NCBI GenBank assembly: GCA_963797835.1
Contig: CAWCRN010000029.1
Span: 82,272-146,271 of the forward strand
Direction: 5' to 3'
Length of the DNA stretch: 64,000 nucleotides
Source: JBDTSW01 sp963797835
GTDB lineage: Bacteria > Actinomycetota > Thermoleophilia > Solirubrobacterales > 70-9
Shown here one piece after another: positions 56,477 to 64,000 of this stretch; the first letter of the stretch is position 1, and the number at the start of each line of letters is the position of its first letter. The translations under genes and the position numbers were made by a program. The notes beneath the pieces were generated by a model. The model saw only the letters and a list, made by a program, of their open reading frames with translations. It ran no database searches and had not been told where the DNA came from.

Positions 56477-57760
56477 GTGGAGAGGATGAGCCGCCTGAAG
56501 GGGAGACTCGTTGGCGCTGCCGCAGCCTTGCTGCTGGGGATTGGGGTGCTCTCGGGCTGCACCGGCTCCGACTCGGCTGAGGGCTCGGGTACCGAGCTCT
56601 CCTTCTTCATCTTCAACGAGCCCTCGGGCGCCTACCAGGAGGCCGCGACGGCGTGCTCGGAGGCCTCGAACGGCCAGTACACGATCTCATTCGAGTTCCT
56701 GCCCGCCCAGGCCGACGCCCAGCGCGAGCAGCTCGTGCGCCGGCTGGGCGCCGAGGACGACTCGATCGACATCATCGGCATGGACGTGATCTGGACCGCC
56801 GAGTTCGCGAACGCGGGCTGGCTCGAGCCCTGGGAGGGGGCCGACGCCCAGGCCGTCACCGACGGCGTCTTCGACAGCGTCGTCGAGTCGGCGTCCTTCG
56901 AAGGGCAGCTCTACGCGGCACCCTTCACCTCCAACACCCAGCTGCTGTGGTACCGCAAGGACCGGGTCTCGAAGCCCCCCGAGACCTGGGACGACATGAT
57001 CGCCGAGGCCGAGCAGATCGGGCCCGACGGCCTGGTCCAGGTCCAGGGCAACCGCTATGAGGGGTTCACGGTGTGGGCGACGGCGATGATCGAGTCGGCC
57101 GGCGCCCAGATCCTCGACGGGCCGACCGAGGTCGGCCTGGAGCAGGCGCCGACGGAGCGCGCGCTCGAGGTGATGGGCGAGTTCGCCCGCTCGCCCGCCG
57201 CCCCCTCGGACATCGACACCTCCACCGAGGACTCGGCTCGCCTCTCGTTCGAGTCCGGCGGCTCGACCTTCATGATCAACTACCCGTTCGTCTTCCCGAG
57301 CGCGAAGGAGAACGCGCCCGACGTCTTCAAGCAGCTCGGCGCGGCGCTCTACCCGGCGGTCGACGAGGGCCGGCCCAGCCGGCCGCCGCTTGGCGGCATC
57401 AACCTCGGCGTCAGCGCCTACTCCGCGCACAAGGACCTCACCTTCGACGCGGTCGAGTGCCTGGTGCAGCCCGACAACCAGATCACGGCGGCGACCCTGG
57501 GTGGCCTGCCGCCGACGAACGAGGCCGTCTACAAGACGAAGGAGATCGAGGACGCATATCCCGGCTTCTCGGACCTGATCAAGGAGTCGATCGACAACGC
57601 CGCCCCGCGTCCGATCACCCCCGCCTACACCGACCTGTCGCTGGCGATCCAGCGGGCGCTGCACCCGGTTGGCGACATCGACCCCGCCGACGTCCAGGCG
57701 ACCTACGACGAGCTGGTCGACAAGGTGAACCAGGCCGTCAAGAGGGAGGGCCTCCTGTAA
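56477..57760 (+). CDS. ABC sugar transporter solute-binding lipoprotein
   Basis: A 424-427-residue family-1 extracellular binding protein with a lipoprotein signal (LLLGIGVLSGC; lipidated Cys about residue 28). The mature protein shows LSFFIFNEPSGAYQEAA, DIIGMDVIWTAEFANAGWL and APFTSNTQLLWYRKD, typical of maltose/trehalose-type binders. GTG 56477 or ATG 56486; both give a proper signal. The stop overlaps the first permease start by TAATG. Confidence 0.92.
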   Translation: MERMSRLKGRLVGAAAALLLGIGVLSGCTGSDSAEGSGTELSFFIFNEPSGAYQEAATACSEASNGQYTISFEFLPAQADAQREQLVRRLGAEDDSIDIIGMDVIWTAEFANAGWLEPWEGADAQAVTDGVFDSVVESASFEGQLYAAPFTSNTQLLWYRKDRVSKPPETWDDMIAEAEQIGPDGLVQVQGNRYEGFTVWATAMIESAGAQILDGPTEVGLEQAPTERALEVMGEFARSPAAPSDIDTSTEDSARLSFESGGSTFMINYPFVFPSAKENAPDVFKQLGAALYPAVDEGRPSRPPLGGINLGVSAYSAHKDLTFDAVECLVQPDNQITAATLGGLPPTNEAVYKTKEIEDAYPGFSDLIKESIDNAAPRPITPAYTDLSLAIQRALHPVGDIDPADVQATYDELVDKVNQAVKREGLL

Positions 57761-58668
57761 TGGCCCGAGGCGGCGCGATCGCGACCACCGACCGCACCCG
57801 TTCCGAGCGGCGCCTCGGGTGGATGCTCTGCGCGCCGGCCGTGGCCGCGATGCTGCTGGTGACGGCCTACCCGATCGGCTACGCGCTGGTGCTGTCGCTC
57901 CAGGAGATCGACCTGCGCTTCCCCGATGAGGGCGGCTTCGTCGGGCTCTCAAACTACGAGGCGGTCCTGACCTCGGAGCTGTGGTGGACGGATGTCTTCA
58001 ACACGCTGTTCGTGACCGTGATCTCGGTCGCGATCGAGCTGGCGCTGGGGATGATCATCGCCCTGATCATGTACCGGGCGATCTTCGGCCGCGGCCTCGT
58101 CCGGGTCTCCGTCCTGATCCCCTACGGGATCGTCACCGTGGTCGCCGCCTTCTCCTGGTTCTACGCCTTCAACCCCGACACCGGCTTCATCAACCAGCTG
58201 CCGTTCGTGGCCGACGACAAGGCCTGGTTCGGCGAGCGGTTCAGCTCGCTGGCGGTGATCATCATGGCGGAGGTCTGGAAGACGACGCCGTTCATGGCGC
58301 TGCTGCTGCTGGCTGGCCTGGTGACGATCGACGAGGGTCTCAACGAGGCGGCGAAGGTCGACGGGGCGAGCGCCTGGCAGCGCTTCTGGAAGATCACGGT
58401 GCCGCTGATGAAGCCGGCGATCCTGGTCGCGCTCCTGTTCCGCACGCTCGACGCCTTCCGGATCTTCGACTCGATCTTCATCATGACCGGGGGCGCGCAG
58501 GACACCGAGTCGGTCTCGATCCTGGGCTACAACCAGCTGATCGAGCGCCTCAACCTGGGGCTGGGGTCGGCGGTCTCGGTGCTGATCTTCTTCTGCGTCC
58601 TGATCATCGCGTACGTCTTCGTCAAGGGGTTCGGCGTGCGAATGGCCGAGGGGAGGCCCGGTAGCTGA
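57760..58668 (+). CDS. ABC sugar transporter permease 1 (MalF-like)
   Basis: A 302-residue permease with six helices and the ATPase-docking EAA motif EAAKVDGASAWQRFWKITVP. The N-terminal LGWMLCAPAVAAMLLVTAYP and loop TGGAQDTESVS are typical of MalF-type partners in CUT1 importers. ATG 57760 overlaps the binding-protein stop; its own stop overlaps the next permease start. Confidence 0.93.
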   Translation: MARGGAIATTDRTRSERRLGWMLCAPAVAAMLLVTAYPIGYALVLSLQEIDLRFPDEGGFVGLSNYEAVLTSELWWTDVFNTLFVTVISVAIELALGMIIALIMYRAIFGRGLVRVSVLIPYGIVTVVAAFSWFYAFNPDTGFINQLPFVADDKAWFGERFSSLAVIIMAEVWKTTPFMALLLLAGLVTIDEGLNEAAKVDGASAWQRFWKITVPLMKPAILVALLFRTLDAFRIFDSIFIMTGGAQDTESVSILGYNQLIERLNLGLGSAVSVLIFFCVLIIAYVFVKGFGVRMAEGRPGS

Positions 58669-59527
58669 TGGAGAAGGGCACCCGCGAGTACGCGCTCTGG
58701 AGCATCGGCATCCTCATCGTCCTCTTCTTCGCGCTGATGCCGGTGCTGTGGATCGTCTCGCTGTCGCTGAAGACGCCGGCGACGATCACCGAGGGCACGA
58801 CGTTCTGGGAGCGGTTCGTGCCGCAGGACATCACGTTCGAGAACTACGAGACGCTGTTCACCGGCGGCATCTCGGAGAGCCCGTTCATCGCGCCTCTGAT
58901 CAACTCGATCCTGATCGCGATCATCGCGACGACGATCGCCATCGTCCTCGCAGCCTTCTGCCGCCTACGCGATCGCGCGCCTGCAGCTTCCCCGGCAAGG
59001 CGCTGATCCTCGCGGGCGCCCTCGCGATCGCGATGTTCCCGGCGATCTCGACCGTGGGGCCGCTGTTCGACATGTGGACGACGCTCGGCCTCTACGACAC
59101 CTATCCCGGGCTGATCATCCCCTACCTCACCTTCTCGCTGCCGCTCGCGATCTACTGCCTCGTCGCCTTCTTCCGGGAGATCCCCTGGGACCTCGAGCAG
59201 GCTGCGCAGGTCGACGGTGCCACGCCCTACCAGGCGTTCCGAAAGGTGATCATCCCGCTGGCGGCGCCCGGGGTGTTCACGGCGGCGATCCTGGTCTTCA
59301 TCTTCTGCTGGAACGACTTCCTGTTCGCGATCTCGCTGACCTCGTCGGACGCATCGCGGACCGTGCCGGCCGCGCTCGCGTTCTTCACCGGCGAGTCCCA
59401 GTTCACCCAGCCGACCGGCAACATCGCCGCCGCCGCCGTGATCGTGACGATCCCAATCATCATCTTCGTCCTCATCTTCCAGCGCCGGATCGTTGCCGGG
59501 CTGACGGCGGGGGCCGTGAAGGGCTAG
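58668..59527 (+). CDS. ABC sugar transporter permease 2 (MalG-like), frameshifted
   Basis: A six-helix permease of about 285 residues. The first half ends VLAAFC and resumes as AYAIARLQFPGKALILAGAL, which needs two extra bases removed between 58962 and 58993. The EAA-type loop is EQAAQVDGATPYQAFRKVII and the end VIVTIPIIIFVLIFQRRIVAG is the usual MalG-type C-terminus. ATG 58668. It forms the heterodimeric channel with permease 1. Confidence 0.92.
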
Positions 59528-59533
59528 AAATCC

Positions 59534-59540
59534 AAGGAGG
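59534..59540 (+). promoter_or_regulatory. Ribosome binding site of the ABC ATPase gene
   Basis: AAGGAGG lies 11 bases before ATG 59552. It is the clearest Shine-Dalgarno in the operon, whose earlier genes overlap. Confidence 0.75.
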
Positions 59541-59551
59541 ACCCTGAGCAA

Positions 59552-60709
59552 ATGTCCGAGATCACCCTCAGCGGAATCACCAAGCGCTACGGCGACGGCT
59601 TCGAGGCCGTCCGCGACATGGACCTCGAGATCCAGGACGGCGAGTTCATGATCCTGGTCGGCCCGTCGGGCTGCGGCAAGTCGACGGCGCTGCGGATGAT
59701 CGCCGGGCTGGAGGACATCACCGAGGGCGAGCTTCGGATCGGCGACGACGTCGTCAACCAGATGGCGCCGAAGGACCGCGACATCGCGATGGTGTTCCAG
59801 AACTACGCGCTGTACCCGCACATGTCGGTGCGCGACAACATGGCGTTCCCGCTGAAGCTGGCGGGCGTCGAGAAGTCGACGATCGACTCGAAGATCTCCG
59901 AGGTGGCGAAGGTGCTCGACCTCGAGGCGCACCTCGACCGGAAGCCCGCCAACCTCTCGGGCGGTCAGCGGCAGCGGGTGGCGATGGGGAGGGCGATCGT
60001 CCGCGACCCGAAGGCGTTCCTGATGGACGAGCCGCTCTCCAACCTCGACGCGAAGCTGCGGGTGCAGATGCGCACCGAGGTCGCGCGGCTCCAGGCCGAG
60101 CTCGGGACCACGACCGTCTACGTCACCCACGACCAGACCGAGGCGATGACGCTCGGCGACCGGGTCGCCGTGATGCGGGCCGGCCTGCTCCAGCAGGTGG
60201 GCTCGCCGACCGACCTCTACGAGACCCCCGCCAACCTGTTCGTGGCCGGGTTCATCGGCTCGCCGGCGATGAACTTCATGCCGGGCGATGTCCAGGGAGG
60301 CAAAGTCAGCCTGCCGTTCGGCCAGGTTCCACTGCCGGAGTCGGCCAGTGGCGCCTCCGGTCGAGTGATCGCCGGCCTTCGCCCGGAGAGCTTCGAGGAC
60401 GCCTCGCTGGTCGGCGACGCGCTTGAGCACGGCATCACCTTCCGGGCCAAGATCGACCTCGTCGAGTCGATGGGCTCCGAGAAGTACGCCTATTTCTCGG
60501 TCGGCTCGGAAGGGGTCGAGTCGGCGGAGCTCGACGAGCTGGCGCGCGATGCGGGCCTCGAGGACGTGCCGGGCGGCGGCGACCAGGTGGTGGCCCGCCT
60601 CGACGCCGCCAGCGAGGCCGAGCGCGGGGCGGAGGCCGAGCTCTGGGTCGATTCGACGAAGCTGCACCTGTTCGAGCCCGAGTCGGGCGCGAGCCTGACC
60701 AAGGGCTGA
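59552..60709 (+). CDS. ABC transporter ATPase, MsmK/UgpC/MalK type
   Basis: A 385-residue energising subunit. Walker A GPSGCGKST (37-45), Q-loop in VFQNYALYPHM, signature LSGGQRQR (about 135), Walker B AFLMDEPLSNLDAK and switch His in VTHDQTEA are all intact. The C-terminal OB-fold region (MNFMPGDVQGGKVSLPFG, VIAGLRPESF) is the regulatory/TOBE part of sugar ATPases. It carries its own strong ribosome binding site. With the upstream genes it makes a complete importer. Confidence 0.96.
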   Translation: MSEITLSGITKRYGDGFEAVRDMDLEIQDGEFMILVGPSGCGKSTALRMIAGLEDITEGELRIGDDVVNQMAPKDRDIAMVFQNYALYPHMSVRDNMAFPLKLAGVEKSTIDSKISEVAKVLDLEAHLDRKPANLSGGQRQRVAMGRAIVRDPKAFLMDEPLSNLDAKLRVQMRTEVARLQAELGTTTVYVTHDQTEAMTLGDRVAVMRAGLLQQVGSPTDLYETPANLFVAGFIGSPAMNFMPGDVQGGKVSLPFGQVPLPESASGASGRVIAGLRPESFEDASLVGDALEHGITFRAKIDLVESMGSEKYAYFSVGSEGVESAELDELARDAGLEDVPGGGDQVVARLDAASEAERGAEAELWVDSTKLHLFEPESGASLTKG

Positions 60710-60722
60710 GCCGGAGCCCCGA

Positions 60723-61628
60723 TCAGGCCTCGGGGAGCCCGCCGCGCATCAGGTGGGTGAGCGTGTCCTCGTCGCGGGGCGCGCGCCCGCGGAGCTCCTC
60801 GCGCAGGCGCTCCAGCACCGCCTCGTCCCACTCATGGGTGCGAAGCAGCAGGTAGCGGAGGCTGACGATCCGCGCGTAGGCCTCGGCCTCGGTCTGCTCG
60901 CCGATCAGCCCCGCGTCGGCGAGCATGCCGACGACGGGCTCGAACTCCTGCTCGAACCACGCCCGGGCCACCTGCTCCCGCGTCATGAACTCGCCGCTGC
61001 ATTGCATCGCCCGGAAGCCCCACGCCTCGACGCCCTCGGCGAGGCCGGCGTACGAGGAGCCGGTGGACAGCGAGATCCTGCCGCGGTACTCCGCGGGCAG
61101 CGGCACGCGCTCGAAGAAGAGGCGCTCGTGGCTCTTGAGCGCCAGGTCGTGAAGCTTGACGTCGGCCTCGGCCCCGACCTCGGTGATGATCTCGGTCACG
61201 TGCGCCTCGATCACCTCAAGCCCCATGGCACGGGCCACCGAGACCCGGTGGTGCCCGTCGCGGACGAAGTGCAGCGAGCCGATCCGGTAGACGTCGATCG
61301 GCGGCATCGCCTCGCCCTTCCGCATGGCCCTCGCGATCCGCTGCCACCGCTGTTTGGCCCGGCGCGAGGTGGGGCGGAAGTAGCGGTCGAACTCACGGGT
61401 GCGGTCGACCGTGCCCACGATCGAGTCGAGCTCGATCGTCTCCAGGCCCAGGCGCCGCTCGCCCCGGCGTCCGAGCGCCGCCACGACCTCGTCGAATGGG
61501 AGGATCTGGTTGACGTCGTCGGGCTCACGCCGCAGCCGGCGCGCGAGGTTGGCCGTAACCTGCCGGCGGCGGGCACGGGAGAAGTCGGCCTGCGCGTCGG
61601 AGTCGGGAAAGCCCGTGTCCATCGCCAT
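60723..61628 (-). CDS. ParB N-terminal-domain-like protein, unknown role
   Basis: About 301 residues. The middle (residues about 45-150) carries a ParB/Srx-type fold: ETIELDSIVGTVDRTREFDR, PPIDVYRIGSLHFVRDGHHR and VARAMGLEVIEAHVTEI, including the DGHHR motif of the nucleotide-binding pocket. There is no ParB HTH and no parA nearby, so chromosome partitioning is unlikely; several ParB-fold families are CTPases, nucleases or kinases. The C-terminal half is unrecognised. The start may be ATG 61628 or 61622; the former shares CATG with the divergent pfkB start. Confidence 0.7.
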   Translation of the reverse strand: MAMDTGFPDSDAQADFSRARRRQVTANLARRLRREPDDVNQILPFDEVVAALGRRGERRLGLETIELDSIVGTVDRTREFDRYFRPTSRRAKQRWQRIARAMRKGEAMPPIDVYRIGSLHFVRDGHHRVSVARAMGLEVIEAHVTEIITEVGAEADVKLHDLALKSHERLFFERVPLPAEYRGRISLSTGSSYAGLAEGVEAWGFRAMQCSGEFMTREQVARAWFEQEFEPVVGMLADAGLIGEQTEAEAYARIVSLRYLLLRTHEWDEAVLERLREELRGRAPRDEDTLTHLMRGGLPEA

Positions 61629-62635
61629 GCAGAGTAGGACTACCCAGCCGAGCCCAAATGCGCACGTCGTCTGCCTGGGCGAGGCGGTGGTGGACATGGT
61701 CGGCTCGCTCCCCGCGCCGGCGCTCCCCGACGCGGGCCCGTTCGCCCCCGCACCCGGCGGCTCGCTCGCCAACATCGCCGTCGCGGCCTCCCGGTTCGGC
61801 GCCCGTGTCGAGTTCCTCGGCGGAGCCGGCGACGACGACTGGGGCCGGTGGCTTCGGGACCGCCTGGAGGCCGAGGGGGTCGGCGTTTCGCGCTTCGCCC
61901 TGGCCCCCGGCGGCCGGACCTCGATCGCCTTCGTCTCCCACGCGCCGGGCGGCGAGCCCCGCTTCCACTTCCACGAGTGCCCCGATCGCCCGCCCGCCCA
62001 CGCCGGGCCGCACCTGGACGAGGCGATCGGCCCAGATCCCGGCGTGCTGGTATTGGGCAGCGACTCGCTGCTGACGCCCGCCGAGCGCGAGGTGACGATG
62101 AGGGCCGCCGGCCTGGCGTCCGAGCGTGGGTGGACGGTGCTGGTCGACCCGAACCTGCGCCCGGCGCGCTGGATCGGGCGCGACCCGATGCTGGAGACGG
62201 TGGGCCAGCTGGTCGCTGCCGCGAGCGTCGTCAAGTGCAACGAGGCCGAGGCGCGGGAGCTGACCGGCGAACGCGAGGACGAGGCGGCCGCCCTCGCCCT
62301 GCCAGGGCGGCGGCCTCGACGCCGCGGTGGTCACGCGCACCGAGCGTGGGGCGCTGCTCGCCCGCAGGGGTGGAGTGGTGGCGGCGCCCGCAGCGGACCC
62401 CGGCGAGGTCGTCGACGCCACAGGCGCCGGCGACTCGGTGACGGGCGTCCTCGCCGCGGCGCTCGCCGCGGGCGGGCCGGCGGCCCTCGAGCCGGCGCTG
62501 GCCGTGGCGATGCGGACCGCGGCAGGCGTCGTGGCCTCGAGCGGGGCGATCGCCGGGCTACCCCCGGCGGCACACGCGCGCGCGGCACTGGCGGCCGCGC
62601 TCCGCCCGCCGGGGAAGGCGGTGGCTACCGGATGA
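61627..62635 (+). CDS. PfkB/ribokinase family carbohydrate kinase, frameshifted
   Basis: A protein of about 335 residues. N-terminal HVVCLGEAVVDMVG, the first signature GGSLANIAVAASRFGARVEF, and the C-terminal signature VVDATGAGDSVTGVLAAALA with the catalytic Asp are visible. A one-base shift near 62310 joins ALALPG to LDAAVVTRTERGALL. It likely phosphorylates fructose or a related sugar, in keeping with the upstream importer, but the substrate is inferred. ATG 61627 would add about 12 residues before the usual start; the true start may be slightly downstream. Confidence 0.85.
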
Positions 62636-63548
62636 CGGTGTGCGCGGACTCCAGCGCGGCGCCGTACAGGATGTCGTGGTCGGAGACCTCGATCTCCGAG
62701 AGGCCGAAGGCGCGCATCACCTGGATCAGGATCACGATGCCGGCGACGATCGTCGGCGCCCGGTCCGGGTGGAGGCCGGTGACCTCCAGGCGCTCGGCGA
62801 GCGGCATCGCCGACAGCCGCGAGCACATCTTCTGGATGGTTTCGAGGCTGAGCTGGTGGCCCTCGACGGCGTCGGGGTCGTAGGGGTCGAGCGCCAGGTC
62901 GATCGCCGCCAGCGACGTGGGGGTGCCGGCGACCGCGATCCCGTCACGGGCGCGAACCATCGCCTCCCCTCCCAACTCGGCGTCGATCAAGGAGCGGACG
63001 TCGTCGGCGAGAGTCTCCAGCTCGGCAGCGGTCGGCGGGTCGTGGGGGAGGTGGCGTTCCGAGTGGCGCACGGTGCCGGCCTGAAGCGACGTGTGGAAGC
63101 CGAGCTCCCTGCCGGAGCCGACGACCAGCTCGGTCGAGCCCCCGCCGATGTCGATCACCAAGGTCTGGTCCGTGTGCCCACGCCCGGCGGCGGCACCCAG
63201 ATAGGTGAGGCGCGCCTCCTCCTCGCCCTCCAGCACGCGGGCGTCCATCGCGAAGCGCTCGCGGAGCTCCGCTACGAACGCCGAGCCGTTGGAGGCGTCG
63301 CGTACAGCGCTGGTGGCGAGCGCGGTGACCCGCTCGGGCGCGAGCTCCTCGTAGAGGGCGATGTAGTCCGCGATGGTCTCGCACACGCCCTCGATGGCCT
63401 CGGCCGCCAGCTGGCCCGAGGTGTCCACCCCGCGACCCAGCCGCGTCACCGTGGACCGCCGCTCGAGCACATCAATGCGGCCGTCGGCGATGTCGGCAAC
63501 CAGCAGGCGGGTCGAGTTCGTCCCGGTGTCGATCACCGCCACCCTCAT
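62625..63548 (-). CDS. Ppx/GppA phosphatase family (exopolyphosphatase)
   Basis: A 307-residue ASKHA-fold enzyme hydrolysing polyphosphate or pppGpp. MRVAVIDTGTNSTRLLVADI is the phosphate-1 loop, EGEEEARLTYLGA the catalytic Glu region, and LVIDIGGGSTELVVG the second phosphate loop. The length matches the short actinobacterial Ppx type. ATG 63548 is chosen over an open upstream extension. Its 3' end overlaps the convergent pfkB by 11 bases. Confidence 0.93.
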   Translation of the reverse strand: MRVAVIDTGTNSTRLLVADIADGRIDVLERRSTVTRLGRGVDTSGQLAAEAIEGVCETIADYIALYEELAPERVTALATSAVRDASNGSAFVAELRERFAMDARVLEGEEEARLTYLGAAAGRGHTDQTLVIDIGGGSTELVVGSGRELGFHTSLQAGTVRHSERHLPHDPPTAAELETLADDVRSLIDAELGGEAMVRARDGIAVAGTPTSLAAIDLALDPYDPDAVEGHQLSLETIQKMCSRLSAMPLAERLEVTGLHPDRAPTIVAGIVILIQVMRAFGLSEIEVSDHDILYGAALESAHTVIR

Positions 63549-63674
63549 CGGCTCGGGCTCGGCATCCTTCCGGCGAGTGGGGCGGGGGTCGCGGTCGTGG
63601 CGGCTGCCGTCATCGCCGCAGACTACTCCGGCGTGAGCGGAGTGCCCCTCTGCGGCTGCCATAGGCTGCGGCCG

Positions 63675-64000
63675 ATGCGACTCCCCGCCCTCGCCGGCCT
63701 CGCCCTGTGCTGCCTCGCCCTCGCCGCGTGCGGGGAGGACGACGAGGGCACCACCACGCCGGACTCGACCGCCGCGGACGCGCCCGCCGAGGCGTGCCCC
63801 GGCGCGGACTCCCCTCCGAACATCACGAACGTGACCGCATATGGCACGAGCTGCGAGGCGGTCGAGGACGCGATGGCCGAGATCGGTTCGGTCTCAGAGG
63901 AGTTCGTCCTGGGCGACTTCGACTGCGGGCGGATCAAGGGCAATGAGCTCGCCGGCACCTGGGAATGCCGCGGCGAGGCGAACTACTTCACGTTCGAGTT
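63675..64000 (+). CDS. Lipoprotein, 5' part only
   Basis: From ATG 63675 the frame is open to the window edge (108 codons). A lipoprotein signal (LAGLALCCLALAAC; lipidated Cys about residue 19) is followed by an acidic/Thr linker and a small Cys-containing domain (NVTAYGTSCEAVEDAMAEIG, FDCGRIKGNELAGTWECRGE) reminiscent of short envelope proteins with disulfides. No family is named. Divergent from ppx. Confidence 0.75.
   Translation, partial: MRLPALAGLALCCLALAACGEDDEGTTTPDSTAADAPAEACPGADSPPNITNVTAYGTSCEAVEDAMAEIGSVSEEFVLGDFDCGRIKGNELAGTWECRGEANYFTFE

Noticed and set aside
60723..61628. Chromosome-partition ParB
   Set aside because: No HTH domain, no ParA gene and no parS-like cluster; only the N-terminal ParB fold is present.

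Overview
This window is about 64 kb of very GC-rich, densely coding DNA from what looks like a high-GC Gram-positive bacterium. The conserved gene order (metG-tatD-rsmA-ispE, glmU-prs, rplY-pth, mfd-surA-like-mazG-eno-ftsB), frequent GTG starts, ATGA stop/start overlaps, and the mix of an archaeal-type class I aldolase, YbdK and PucR-type regulators suggest an actinobacterium. Thermoleophilia/Solirubrobacterales is my best guess; it is an inference from gene content and has not been tested by phylogeny.

Layout. 0-24 kb is mostly housekeeping: the end of metG, tatD, rsmA, ispE, a DedA/PAP2 membrane phosphatase, a PucR-type regulator, tRNA-Gln, glmU-prs, a GDPD, an MFS exporter, a MauE/DoxX protein, an ABC1/UbiB kinase (minus), rplY, pth, a crotonase, rlmN and a GNAT (minus), mfd, a SurA-like foldase, mazG, eno and ftsB. 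24.3-36.5 kb is an accessory surface-glycan island: two large polytopic GT-C-like proteins, three tandem paralogous sulfotransferases, a GT-B-like glycosyltransferase, a fourth unrelated sulfotransferase and a Wzx-like flippase. Stops and starts largely overlap, so it reads as one transcription unit that could build, sulfate and export a cell-surface glycan. 36.5-45.3 kb holds small proteins, csrA, a thermonuclease, class I aldolase, YbdK ligase, a zinc-ribbon rhomboid-like pseudoprotease, an O-methyltransferase, a metallo-hydrolase and an R2-like ligand-binding oxidase. 45.7-53 kb holds a soluble two-component pair, tRNA-Leu, an ECF sigma factor fused to a zinc-finger region, an RTX-repeat exoprotein, an aldehyde dehydrogenase and two exported or membrane proteins. 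53.3-60.7 kb is a sugar-uptake operon: a TPP enzyme, a GH13 glucosidase and a complete ABC importer with its own MsmK/UgpC-type ATPase. 60.7-64 kb holds a ParB-fold protein, a PfkB kinase, Ppx/GppA and the start of a lipoprotein.

Two window-wide features matter for any reader. First, at least 25 single-base frameshifts interrupt otherwise well-conserved genes, including essential ones (rsmA, glmU, rplY, pth). Most look like one extra base in GC runs, a few like one base lost from a C or G run. They are almost certainly consensus errors rather than real pseudogenes, and I annotate across them. Second, intergenic gaps carry several dispersed palindromic repeat families: a nested GTTGTCGG palindrome, a block containing CCATATGACTAG, a GACGACCGACCACGC block and GGGGTCNGACCCC palindromes. 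One of these apparently supplies the N-terminus of a sulfotransferase.
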